From Dehalococcoidales bacterium (GTDB lineage Bacteria; Chloroflexota; Dehalococcoidia; Dehalococcoidales; UBA5627), in the NCBI GenBank assembly GCA_028707255.1, contig JAQTUQ010000017.1, positions 1 to 32,177 of the forward strand: a stretch of DNA of 32,177 bases. The letters run 5' to 3'. Positions 8,201 through 15,507 of this stretch are shown piece after piece. Within the stretch, counting starts at the first letter, position 1; the number at the start of each line of letters is the position of its first letter. The notes below the pieces were generated by a model that was given only the letters and a program-made list of their open reading frames with translations, searched no databases and had not been told where the DNA came from. The position numbers were made by a program, and so were the translations under genes.

Positions 8201-9832
8201 TTACATGTCATCCGCTACGGGAACCATTCGGCTTAACGCCTCATCCAGTTCTTTCTTGAAAGCGCTGACGGTCTCAAAGCGCTCTGCCTCGTCTTCTATC
8301 TCCATTACCTGGTTTACTACATCCATTACCATCTTGTTAATGGTTACGAAACGCAGCTTGCGCGCGCTGGCGTCATGTCCGCTGAATAACCCGAATTTCT
8401 CTCTCAGTTCGATCGAGTATTCTATCGAATCCATGATCAGTTTTGCGATTGTTTCCCGGTTTAAATACTTCGTTTCATAGGATATCCACTGGTGCCACGA
8501 CATCAGCGACATCCCGTTAATATATTCCTCGAGATTGTTGAATTTTAAACGGTATCCGTAGTTTTCCGGATAATCGAAGGCCGGCGACCCGGGGTCTAAA
8601 AGTATCATCGGCCCGAAGGCATGGTGCACCGGCGATTTGCCGCTGCCCTCCCGGTTGATAAGGCAAATCTGCTCCCAGATCTTCCAGGTGTCTTTTACCG
8701 TCTTCGGCGTATCATCCCCTAATGCTATCATCGAGAACACCCCGATCGGGATGTTGTATTTCTTGCATAACCTCAAAGTCCTGAACAGCTCTTCATTGCC
8801 ATACTTGCGCCCCTGCGCTTTTCTGATTCCGTCACAACACGATTCCGGCGATATCGAAAGCACTATCGGCAAACCGGTATTCGACATCTGCCTGATGTAT
8901 TCTTCATCTGCCGGACCGAACAGCTCCATCGCTATGTTTACCGCCGTGTGCTTCTTGCTGCGCAGCGCCGCAAACAGCTTCGTCCAGTATTCTTTTCCCC
9001 CCATGCGCGGGTCCTGGAACAGGAAAATGCTCTTGATCCCCTGCTTTGCCAGTTTCTCGATATCTTCCGCTATCTTCTCCGGGCTGCGAAAGGCCGGCTT
9101 CTCCCGCGAAAGATAGGTCTTATAGCTGTAGCGCGAACCCCCGCAGGTGGCACAGTTATACGAGCAGCCGCGGCAAACAGGAATAAACCAGCTTCCGCCT
9201 CTATCATTACGGTAAATAATCTTCTGCGGCTCGATTAAATCCAGCCGCGTATAGTCGTATTCGTCCAGTGTCTCCGAGGGCGCCATCATCGGGTTAACCC
9301 TAACCTTACCTTCACTATCACGGAAGGTAAGGTTAGGTACTTCATCAAGTTTATCATCTTGCTCTAACCCTTTCATAAGCTCGAGAAAGGGTTTCTCGGC
9401 TTCTCCCCGGATTACCGCATCTATAAAACCATACTTGCCGATTATCTCTTCACTGAATACGGTCGATGTCAGCCCGCCCAGTACCACCATCGCTTGCGGA
9501 TGCGCAGCTTTGCATGCCCGCGCCAGCTCGATGGCACCCTGCGAGTGTACACACCAGTGCAATCCTATGCCGATTACCTTCGCCGACAGCCCCTTTATAT
9601 GCTGCTCTGCATCAAACCCGCTATCGGTTACCATCCGTTCGCTTAAGTTATCTACTTTTACCCGGTAACCGTGCCGGTCTAAATATTCCGCTATGCTCAG
9701 CATGCCAACCGGCGGTATCATGAACTCGTCCGTGCTTTCGCTTACCGTGTATGCTATCGGCCCCGGAAATATTATTTTCTTGCGAAAATCATATATCGCC
9801 GGCGGATGTATCAGTATGGCATCATATTCCAT
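8201..9832 (-). CDS. B12-binding radical SAM protein (first copy)
   Basis: The 543-residue protein is a clear tandem paralogue of the downstream gene: same start (MEYDAILIHPPAIYDFRK), same B12-domain signatures (VVLGGLTSTVF, FIDAVIRGEAEK) and same cluster motif C223-x3-C227-x2-C230 with an extra Cys220 (VCRGCSYNCATCGGS). At the DxHxxG position it reads GLHWCVH, so the cobalt-binding His may be absent or replaced, as in some base-off enzymes. The C-terminal block NLEEYINGMSLMSWHQW matches the partner. Long collinear similarity with clear divergence suggests two related but not identical reactions or a heteromer. The ribosome site is weak; a hairpin at 9880-9905 lies just upstream in the message. 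Confidence 0.88.
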   Translation of the reverse strand: MEYDAILIHPPAIYDFRKKIIFPGPIAYTVSESTDEFMIPPVGMLSIAEYLDRHGYRVKVDNLSERMVTDSGFDAEQHIKGLSAKVIGIGLHWCVHSQGAIELARACKAAHPQAMVVLGGLTSTVFSEEIIGKYGFIDAVIRGEAEKPFLELMKGLEQDDKLDEVPNLTFRDSEGKVRVNPMMAPSETLDEYDYTRLDLIEPQKIIYRNDRGGSWFIPVCRGCSYNCATCGGSRYSYKTYLSREKPAFRSPEKIAEDIEKLAKQGIKSIFLFQDPRMGGKEYWTKLFAALRSKKHTAVNIAMELFGPADEEYIRQMSNTGLPIVLSISPESCCDGIRKAQGRKYGNEELFRTLRLCKKYNIPIGVFSMIALGDDTPKTVKDTWKIWEQICLINREGSGKSPVHHAFGPMILLDPGSPAFDYPENYGYRLKFNNLEEYINGMSLMSWHQWISYETKYLNRETIAKLIMDSIEYSIELREKFGLFSGHDASARKLRFVTINKMVMDVVNQVMEIEDEAERFETVSAFKKELDEALSRMVPVADDM

Positions 9833-9879
9833 TACTCATCGCGCTTCTCTCTACGGTATTTCTTTATACATCGAAGCTT

Positions 9880-9905
9880 AAGCAAAGGGACATCCCCCTT
9901 CGCTT
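9880..9905 (-). other. Intra-operon RNA hairpin before the radical SAM pair
   Basis: On the minus-strand transcript AAGCGAAGGG pairs with CCCTTTGCTT through 10 bp with one G-U wobble and a 6-base loop. No U tract follows, so it is unlikely to be a terminator. It separates the membrane-protein gene from the first radical SAM gene and may tune message stability. Confidence 0.5.
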
Positions 9906-9946
9906 CTGTCAATACACCGGAACTCTAATCTTTTATTCCGATTAAA

Positions 9947-10543
9947 CTATTCTGCAGATTTACCTATGATTTTATTGCGCAGAAAAGCCAGCACAACCAG
10001 GTAAACACCAGTTCCGATTGCCAGCCAGTAACCAAAGGGAATATATGCGGTTACATCGAGCTCGATACTCCACATGCCGAAGGATCCGACGTACACAAAA
10101 GCAGTTCCGGTAAACGGGATATGCAATAAGGCTATTTTAGGCATGGCAAATAACACCGCTGCGACGCAAACAACGATATAAACCAGTCCTACCAATCCTA
10201 CCGCCCACCTGGAGATGTTCAATCTCTTGCCGAATAAGGGGATAGACGCTTTGTTAAAAATCATGCCCAGTAATAATGCCGCTATAGCTGCGCCGAAGAA
10301 TATCCAGATTACAATTATAAGAAACTGCGGTACGGCAACTTCAACGCCGCCGCCGGGCAATAATGCGAAATAACCTTCAAGACCGCCGCCGTCAAGACCG
10401 TAGGGATGGATTATTACATTATGGTTGCCCGCTACTGCGGATTTAGTTTCCGCAATCCACCAAGGCTGGAAAAATGAATAAACGAACGTTCCGAGGCCGA
10501 TAAGAACCAAAGCACGAAAAATCCAGATTCTCGCTGTGTTCAT
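9947..10543 (-). CDS. Four-helix membrane protein of the molybdoenzyme operon
   Basis: This 198-residue protein has hydrophobic segments near residues 8-28, 72-97, 111-134 and 166-188. A roughly 40-residue loop after the first helix contains a Gly-rich stretch (LDGGGLEGYFALLPGGG). It does not look like NrfD or a b-type cytochrome: no paired histidines lie within the helices. Its place after the catalytic and ferredoxin subunits suggests a membrane partner or anchor of the exported enzyme, comparable in position to the small anchors of other Tat redox enzymes; that is inference. The ribosome site (AAGGAAGG) is 13 bp from the ATG. Family not recognised. Confidence 0.65.
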   Translation of the reverse strand: MNTARIWIFRALVLIGLGTFVYSFFQPWWIAETKSAVAGNHNVIIHPYGLDGGGLEGYFALLPGGGVEVAVPQFLIIVIWIFFGAAIAALLLGMIFNKASIPLFGKRLNISRWAVGLVGLVYIVVCVAAVLFAMPKIALLHIPFTGTAFVYVGSFGMWSIELDVTAYIPFGYWLAIGTGVYLVVLAFLRNKIIGKSAE

Positions 10544-10586
10544 ATTTTTAAAAATTTCCTTCCTTTGTTTTATCTACTTATATACC

Positions 10587-10632
10587 ATCATAGGGGGCGG
10601 GAGTAGATTATTTCCCCCACACCCCCTATGAT
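10587..10632 (-). other. Strong intra-operon hairpin after the ferredoxin subunit gene
   Basis: ATCATAGGGGG (10587-10597) and CCCCCTATGAT (10622-10632) form a perfect 11-bp inverted repeat with further GGGA/TCCC pairing inside. It lies in the 118-bp gap between the ferredoxin and membrane-protein genes and is not followed by a U run on the minus strand. It may protect the upstream message or cause partial termination, giving more catalytic subunits than downstream products. Confidence 0.6.
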
Positions 10633-10661
10633 AGCAAATTTTGCCTTATAACACTAAACTC

Positions 10662-11501
10662 TTACGTTAGCGCTACATCTCCGAGGTTGACATCGGCATT
10701 TACTGTGCTGATATTCGATTTGGTGACTGTTTTGCCACCGGCAGATATGGTTACAGTGAAAGTGCCTTTGCCCAGTTTATCGAACCAGAAATCACCCCAG
10801 CCGTTGGTGGTCATGCTGCCGGTTCCGGCACCGCTGAGGGTGCAGGTGGCGCCGACGACCACTTCTTTGGTGGACGGGTCGTAAACCGTTCCGGCAATGA
10901 ATCTCTTGGGGAGACTCAGGTATTTGACCCTGGTGGTTAAACCGTACTCGGGCATATAGGTTTCGGTACCGGCCAGGTCCAGCGATGATTCCTCGCCGAA
11001 CAGGATGGCTTCGGTCGGGCAGTTGTCGGCACATCTGGGACCATAGGTCCAGCCCGACCTGTCCAACAGGTGGGCGCAACCGGTACATTTCTGCGCCTGT
11101 GAGATAGCCCTGTTGTAATAGATCTTGCCGTACGGGCAGGCATCGACGCACAGGTAGCAGCCGCTGCATTTATTCGGGTCGAGCCAGACTATGCCATCGC
11201 TCCTGGTGGAAATGGCCTGCTGCGGGCAGGCGGGAATGCAGGGAGCACTGACGCAGTGCTGGCAGGGTACGAATACATAGTCCGTGCGGACAACGGAAGA
11301 CTGTCTTGCCTTGGTGCCGCCGGGTACCTTGGGGCCGACGGTACCGCGTTCGTAGTCTACCAGTTTACCCCAGAACTGTCCCCATTCAGGTTGCGGCCTG
11401 GCATAGGGCATCCAGTCGTTGGAAACATGCTCGTCTTTGCAGCCGACCTGGCAGCTATAGCACCCAAAACATCTGTCTACATTTATACGAAAAGCTTTCA
11501 T
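10662..11501 (-). CDS. Ferredoxin-type electron-transfer subunit, transhydroxylase beta-like
   Basis: The 279 residues begin with a DMSO-reductase-type ferredoxin region. It has CFGCYSCQVGC near the N-terminus, CQHCVSAPCIPAC, CSGCYLCVDAC, CTGCAHLLDRSG and CADNCP, enough for about three 4Fe-4S clusters. The last 80 residues (from RFIAGTVYDPSTKEVVVGA) are a carboxypeptidase-regulatory/Ig-like beta domain. Pyrogallol-phloroglucinol transhydroxylase beta subunit has the same unusual ferredoxin plus beta-barrel layout and a similar length. There is no signal peptide, so it probably leaves the cell bound to the Tat-targeted partner. It starts 4 bp after the catalytic gene stop, with its ribosome site (GGAGGAGG) inside the end of that gene, so the two are translationally linked. 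Confidence 0.88.
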   Translation of the reverse strand: MKAFRINVDRCFGCYSCQVGCKDEHVSNDWMPYARPQPEWGQFWGKLVDYERGTVGPKVPGGTKARQSSVVRTDYVFVPCQHCVSAPCIPACPQQAISTRSDGIVWLDPNKCSGCYLCVDACPYGKIYYNRAISQAQKCTGCAHLLDRSGWTYGPRCADNCPTEAILFGEESSLDLAGTETYMPEYGLTTRVKYLSLPKRFIAGTVYDPSTKEVVVGATCTLSGAGTGSMTTNGWGDFWFDKLGKGTFTVTISAGGKTVTKSNISTVNADVNLGDVALT

Positions 11502-11505
11502 TTAA

Positions 11506-14502
11506 TTAAGCCTCCTCCTTCTCTACCCAGCCGCTGAAGAGCGGACCGTAAGCCGGGTCATAATCTCTGGCGAATGCGGCAGGATATTTCTGGCGCCATT
11601 CTTCCATTTCATTCGGTTCGAGTTTGGCAACTTCAACCAGGTAGCCGCTGACAGTGTGCCCGGTGCAGTTCTTGGAGATGGGGTTGGTCGGGGTGATAAG
11701 GTTGATACCACCGCCTCTGTCGATCCACATGCCGTCTTCGCCTGTGGCTATCGGGTCGATCCTGGCACCATGGTCGACCCTGACGGAACCGACCATCTGC
11801 TTTTGGGTAATATAGGCGATAACAAGTACGATACCCCTGTCGTTGTATACCTTGCAGATATCCTTGTGCTTGATGCCCCTGGGCTCGGCATCTTCGGGAT
11901 TCAGCCAGATCGATTCGTACTGGTAGCCGTCGTAGCCGGTCATCTTGCCGGTATCGATTTCCCTGAACCATGATACATCGTCGAACTGTACATGGAATCT
12001 CCATCTCGGATGGTTGTTCTGAATAACCAGCGGATAGGTCTGGCATTTCTCGCCGTAGAGGCTTTCGTCATGAGTCCAGCCGACGATATCAGCGCCGACT
12101 CCGCTTCCGCCCGGACCGCCGACAACATACCTGGCAACCGGATTTCTTTCCACATCATCGGGGAAATGCTCGGCAAGCCTTGCCGAATAGAATTCCAGTT
12201 TGCCGGAAGGCAGCCTGATGGGGTCGCTGGTCGGGTCGTTGTAGAAGTCGATAAGCCCGGCTTTGTCTTCCTGCCAGTCGTCTGCGGCAGGCGCCGTAAC
12301 ATACTGCTTGTCCTTCCACTGTTCGAAGGTCATCAGGTCCTGAGCGCCCGAAACACTGAAACCGTATTCGAGCCATTCGGCAACGGTCAACCTGTTGTTC
12401 ATGAACTCGGCCTTGGTTCCCAGTATGTCGGCCATTTCGGCAACGATTTGCATATCGCTCATGGTTTCGCCGACGTGCGGGATAGCCGGTTTCTCGTAAA
12501 CCAGGAAGGAGAACGAGAACTCATCGTTGACGCCGCGCATATCTTCGTTTTCGAACTTGGTGCAGACCGGAAGAATGATGTCGCATAACAGCATGTCGTT
12601 CTCAAGCCAGATGTGCTGTCCGACGACTGTTTCGATTTGCGGCTGTCTCCAGGCATGGATGGTTAAAAAGCCGTGGTTCCAGCAGCCCGTGTTGCAGGGT
12701 GAGTCGGTCCATATCATGTGTATAATCGAACCGCCCTGGTCTGCGGGAATAGGATAATAGTATCTCTCGAACTGGTCTTCGACCGGAGCAGCCAGCAGGG
12801 AGGTTCCATACCAGCTGACGGGATGGTCGGGAGTACCGTTCAGGATGGCTACATGAACCATACACCTTGAAATGTGCTGCCTGATCTGGTCGTCTTCGGC
12901 TCCGGGCCAACCGGCAAAGCGGAAACCGCCAGAGAAGTTTACGGCAGACGAGGTGAATCTCTTGGTCCATCTCGGTGAGTTGTGCGGGGTAGCATATGAA
13001 TGATGACCCGGTTTGCCAAGCCCCTGAAGTCCCATGTTGTAGGCTTCGAACCTGGCATGCTCAGCGGCATAAGGACCTCTCATCGGTCCGCCTTCGCGGT
13101 GTGAGGTGCAGGTTGCCTTGCTGGCCCATTCTCTTGCCAGCGCTTTAATCGTCCAGGGTGCAACACCGCAGATCTCGGAAGCCCATTCCGGAGTTTTCGG
13201 ACCGATTGGGTCGCCGGCTGCATTGCCAAGGACATAGTCTCTGTACTGTTCCCAACCGACGGTATGGGTTTCACAATAAGCCTGGTCGAAAGTGTTTTCG
13301 GTAAACCATACATAGGCAACCGCCAGGTTAAGGGCATCGTCCGTGTTGGCTATAACGGGAATCCATTTGCCCTTGCCGAAGCGGTTGAACGGCTGTCCGG
13401 TGAAGTTCAGGTCCGGCGAGATGTGCAGCAAAAAGACGCCGCAATCCTGGAACCAGTAATACAGAAGACCGGGGAAAGCGCCGAAGTAGCAGGTGGTCTG
13501 GGTGCAGGGGTCATGTCCCCAAAGGATGTTCATTTCGGTATTTCTGGCGATATCGGAATACAGAGGACCGACCTGTTTGCACTGACCCATCCAGCCGTCG
13601 CCCCAGAAGTGCTTTGCGCCCCAGTACCAGCCTTCCCAGCTGTCCGGGTTTCTCATCTGCTGGGTGTAACCGCCGAAGTTCTGGCGCAGAAGACGGTTGC
13701 CGCAGCCATGTCCGTTGAAACCGCCGTGAATCTGCTTGGTTTCACCGTGGATATCCTGACAGGTCAGAATAGCCCAGGGTGTATATTGGCTGTTCATTCT
13801 CTGGATTTCGCTGACTACCGTGTTTAACGCGTAATCCCATGAAACCCTCTTGAATTTGCTCTTGGCACGGTTCTGCGGATTGTATCTGCTGACATCGCCG
13901 CCACCCGGCTCCCAGTCGACTCTCTTTAACGGATACATAATCCTGTTGGGCGAGTAGACTCTCTTTTTGTAGCAAGCAAAATAGTGGCTCTGCAGACTCT
14001 TCATGGTGAAGTTGAAGGTCTTGCCCCTGGCTACCATTTTGCCCGGTTTCAGTTCATCGACAGTGTATTTCCAATCCCAGTGATGGGGTCGAATTCTGAT
14101 GATTTTTCCATGCTTTACATCAACAGCCGAAAGGGCTCTGCCGTCGGAACATCCGACCTTAAGATTTGTTTCTTCCGGTTCGAATGCCGGTAAAACGTCA
14201 CCGCCGGTGCCGGGGTCAGTAACTGTCTTGGTGCTGGTTACTGTAATTGCGCCTGTTCCACCTACCGTGGAAGTAACGGTGTTTGTAATTGTGGTAGCTG
14301 CCGCCGTTACGGTTGTCGGTACTGTCTTGGTGCTGGTTACTGTGGTAGTAACCGTCTCACCACCCTTGCAGCTGGAGAGCAGTCCGGCGCCGATTGCGCC
14401 GCCGACAACTACGGTTCCGGCGCCTACAAGGAAGTCTCTCCTCGTTACTTCGCCGGTTTGTTTGGTTTCATCTACAGGTAACTTTTCTTTTTCTTCTTTC
14501 AA
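11506..14502 (-). CDS. Tat-exported molybdopterin oxidoreductase, pyrogallol-transhydroxylase-like catalytic subunit
   Basis: The 998-residue protein starts at TTG (14502) with a strong GGAGAAGG ribosome site. Residues about 20-45 are a twin-arginine signal (TRRDFLVGAGTVVVGG) ending in LLSSC, a plausible lipobox. A Thr/Val linker follows, in which TVTSTKTV occurs twice. The catalytic part matches the bis-MGD transhydroxylase alpha family: NPDSWEGWYWGAKHFWG, NILWGHDPC, NTDDALNLAVAYVW, and late IWLNPEDAEPRGI and DRGGGINLITP. No N-terminal CxxCxxxC cluster motif is seen, as in transhydroxylase. The His of KHFWG matches the catalytic His there. The expected Ser metal ligand is not obvious (WGHDPC where that enzyme, from memory, has WSSDPE), so the substrate and even the metal (Mo or W) are open. 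A true transhydroxylase is cytoplasmic; this one is exported. Confidence 0.88.
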   Translation of the reverse strand: MKEEKEKLPVDETKQTGEVTRRDFLVGAGTVVVGGAIGAGLLSSCKGGETVTTTVTSTKTVPTTVTAAATTITNTVTSTVGGTGAITVTSTKTVTDPGTGGDVLPAFEPEETNLKVGCSDGRALSAVDVKHGKIIRIRPHHWDWKYTVDELKPGKMVARGKTFNFTMKSLQSHYFACYKKRVYSPNRIMYPLKRVDWEPGGGDVSRYNPQNRAKSKFKRVSWDYALNTVVSEIQRMNSQYTPWAILTCQDIHGETKQIHGGFNGHGCGNRLLRQNFGGYTQQMRNPDSWEGWYWGAKHFWGDGWMGQCKQVGPLYSDIARNTEMNILWGHDPCTQTTCYFGAFPGLLYYWFQDCGVFLLHISPDLNFTGQPFNRFGKGKWIPVIANTDDALNLAVAYVWFTENTFDQAYCETHTVGWEQYRDYVLGNAAGDPIGPKTPEWASEICGVAPWTIKALAREWASKATCTSHREGGPMRGPYAAEHARFEAYNMGLQGLGKPGHHSYATPHNSPRWTKRFTSSAVNFSGGFRFAGWPGAEDDQIRQHISRCMVHVAILNGTPDHPVSWYGTSLLAAPVEDQFERYYYPIPADQGGSIIHMIWTDSPCNTGCWNHGFLTIHAWRQPQIETVVGQHIWLENDMLLCDIILPVCTKFENEDMRGVNDEFSFSFLVYEKPAIPHVGETMSDMQIVAEMADILGTKAEFMNNRLTVAEWLEYGFSVSGAQDLMTFEQWKDKQYVTAPAADDWQEDKAGLIDFYNDPTSDPIRLPSGKLEFYSARLAEHFPDDVERNPVARYVVGGPGGSGVGADIVGWTHDESLYGEKCQTYPLVIQNNHPRWRFHVQFDDVSWFREIDTGKMTGYDGYQYESIWLNPEDAEPRGIKHKDICKVYNDRGIVLVIAYITQKQMVGSVRVDHGARIDPIATGEDGMWIDRGGGINLITPTNPISKNCTGHTVSGYLVEVAKLEPNEMEEWRQKYPAAFARDYDPAYGPLFSGWVEKEEA
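14222..14343 (-). repeat. 23-bp direct repeat inside the Thr-rich linker
   Basis: The 23-bp block at 14222-14244 recurs exactly at 14321-14343, 99 bp (33 codons) apart and in frame. It encodes the repeated TVTSTKTV of the linker between the lipobox and the catalytic domain. Recombination between the copies could change linker length without breaking the frame. Confidence 0.8.
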
Positions 14503-14713
14503 TTCCTTCTCCTTTTATTGATTACTACTATGTAATAATAAATTGCTGAATAGGCATCACCTCCGTTTCCCTTATTAGTCTGTATTTATCTTCCGTACAA
14601 ATCACAGGTAATATCGAACTTAAAAAAACCTGGAGAAAGCGGTATTTAATAATGTTAATGTTCGAACCGGATATCATAACCCTGCGCATAAAGAGCGCTA
14701 TCCCGGATAACCG

Positions 14714-15124
14714 TCAGGTGGAATTTACCGCTCTTGCTTTTTTTGCCTGTGTATCCCATTCCCTTCTTCTTATCAAAGCTTTCAGGCGGGCGATGAATAT
14801 CTGGTCGTTAAAAGGCTGAATAACATAATCGCTAGCGCCGGCATCAAAAGCCGCTACCATATTTCTAACATCCCTTTCATGCGACAAAACCATGATAGGT
14901 ACATCGGAGTCGTCACGTATTTGCTTTATCAAATCCAAACCGGGCATATCACACAACAGCATGCCCAGCAGAATCGCATCCGGGCAACCGCTCTCTTTTA
15001 ACAAACTTAAACACTGTTTTCCCGAGTTACTTGCCGATATCTGCCAATCGGGCTTGAGCGAGCTTAACAGGGAATATACATTTTCGATAGTCTCATTATC
15101 GGTATCTGCAACAAATATTTTCAT
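14714..15124 (-). CDS. Stand-alone degenerate receiver (pseudo-receiver) protein
   Basis: The 136 residues form a single CheY-like receiver domain with no output domain. The fold signatures are present: MKIFVADTDN, PDAILLGMLLCDMPGLDLI, DVPIMVLSHE and AGASDYVIQPF. The phospho-acceptor Asp of the usual LLDxxLPDMPG motif is Gly54, and the conserved Lys of the KPF motif is Gln103, so normal phosphorylation should be impossible. The fold is otherwise well kept and the frame is intact, so it is probably a functional phosphate-independent protein, not a wreck. It lies 211 bp upstream of the molybdoenzyme operon on the same strand and downstream of a conventional kinase/regulator pair. No clear ribosome site precedes the ATG. 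Confidence 0.85.
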   Translation of the reverse strand: MKIFVADTDNETIENVYSLLSSLKPDWQISASNSGKQCLSLLKESGCPDAILLGMLLCDMPGLDLIKQIRDDSDVPIMVLSHERDVRNMVAAFDAGASDYVIQPFNDQIFIARLKALIRRREWDTQAKKARAVNST

Positions 15125-15280
15125 ATAACTGATTAGATATAAATGAAAAATGCTACTCTATACTACAGATATCGTATTAATAGAAAATGGAAACGTTCTA
15201 AGCAAAATTGAAAAATATAATGTTTAATGTGAAAAAGATGTGAAAAAACGGTATAAACAATTGGGGCAAACGGTATTGAA

Positions 15281-15430
15281 ATGCAGCCGCTAAGCAGTAT
15301 GTGTTATTTGCTGGCAACTATGACCGATATAACAGAAAAAATGGCATACTCGAAGAGGGTATTTACGATGAATGAACCGGAAATCAGCCGCTCCGGATGT
15401 GGCAGTGACGATAAGCTGAATCCCTGCTGA
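15281..15430 (+). pseudogene. Possible PAS-domain fragment or short ORF
   Basis: A 49-codon open frame encodes MQPLSSMCYLLATMTDITEK and about 30 further residues. The ATMTDITEK text is the usual end of a PAS domain in sensor kinases. There is no ribosome site and no similarity beyond this stretch. It may be the last trace of a deleted sensor gene or chance. The remaining sequence between 15125 and 15507 shows no other gene; a 12-bp tandem repeat lies at its right end. Confidence 0.25.
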
Positions 15431-15464
15431 ATATAATCAGACCGCCAAGCCGGCGATGCCGATC

Positions 15465-15488
15465 AAGCTTTCATATAAGCTTTCATAT
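15465..15488. repeat. 12-bp perfect tandem repeat
   Basis: AAGCTTTCATAT occurs twice head to tail (15465-15476 and 15477-15488), just after the stop of the OmpR-type regulator gene on the minus strand. No hairpin or T run makes it a terminator; role unknown. Confidence 0.7.
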
Positions 15489-15507
15489 ATATATTGTATG
15501 CAGGCTT

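Noticed and set aside
13264-13827. 187-codon open frame on the + strand opposite the molybdoenzyme gene
   Set aside because: It lies entirely antisense to a confidently identified gene, has low-complexity V/G/A-rich text and no ribosome site. The same holds for other long antisense frames at 11992-12588, 7037-7528 and 8637-9116.
14503-14713. Cobalamin or molybdenum-cofactor riboswitch upstream of the operon
   Set aside because: I looked for the B12-box and for long conserved stems and saw neither; the leader is AT-rich and weakly structured.
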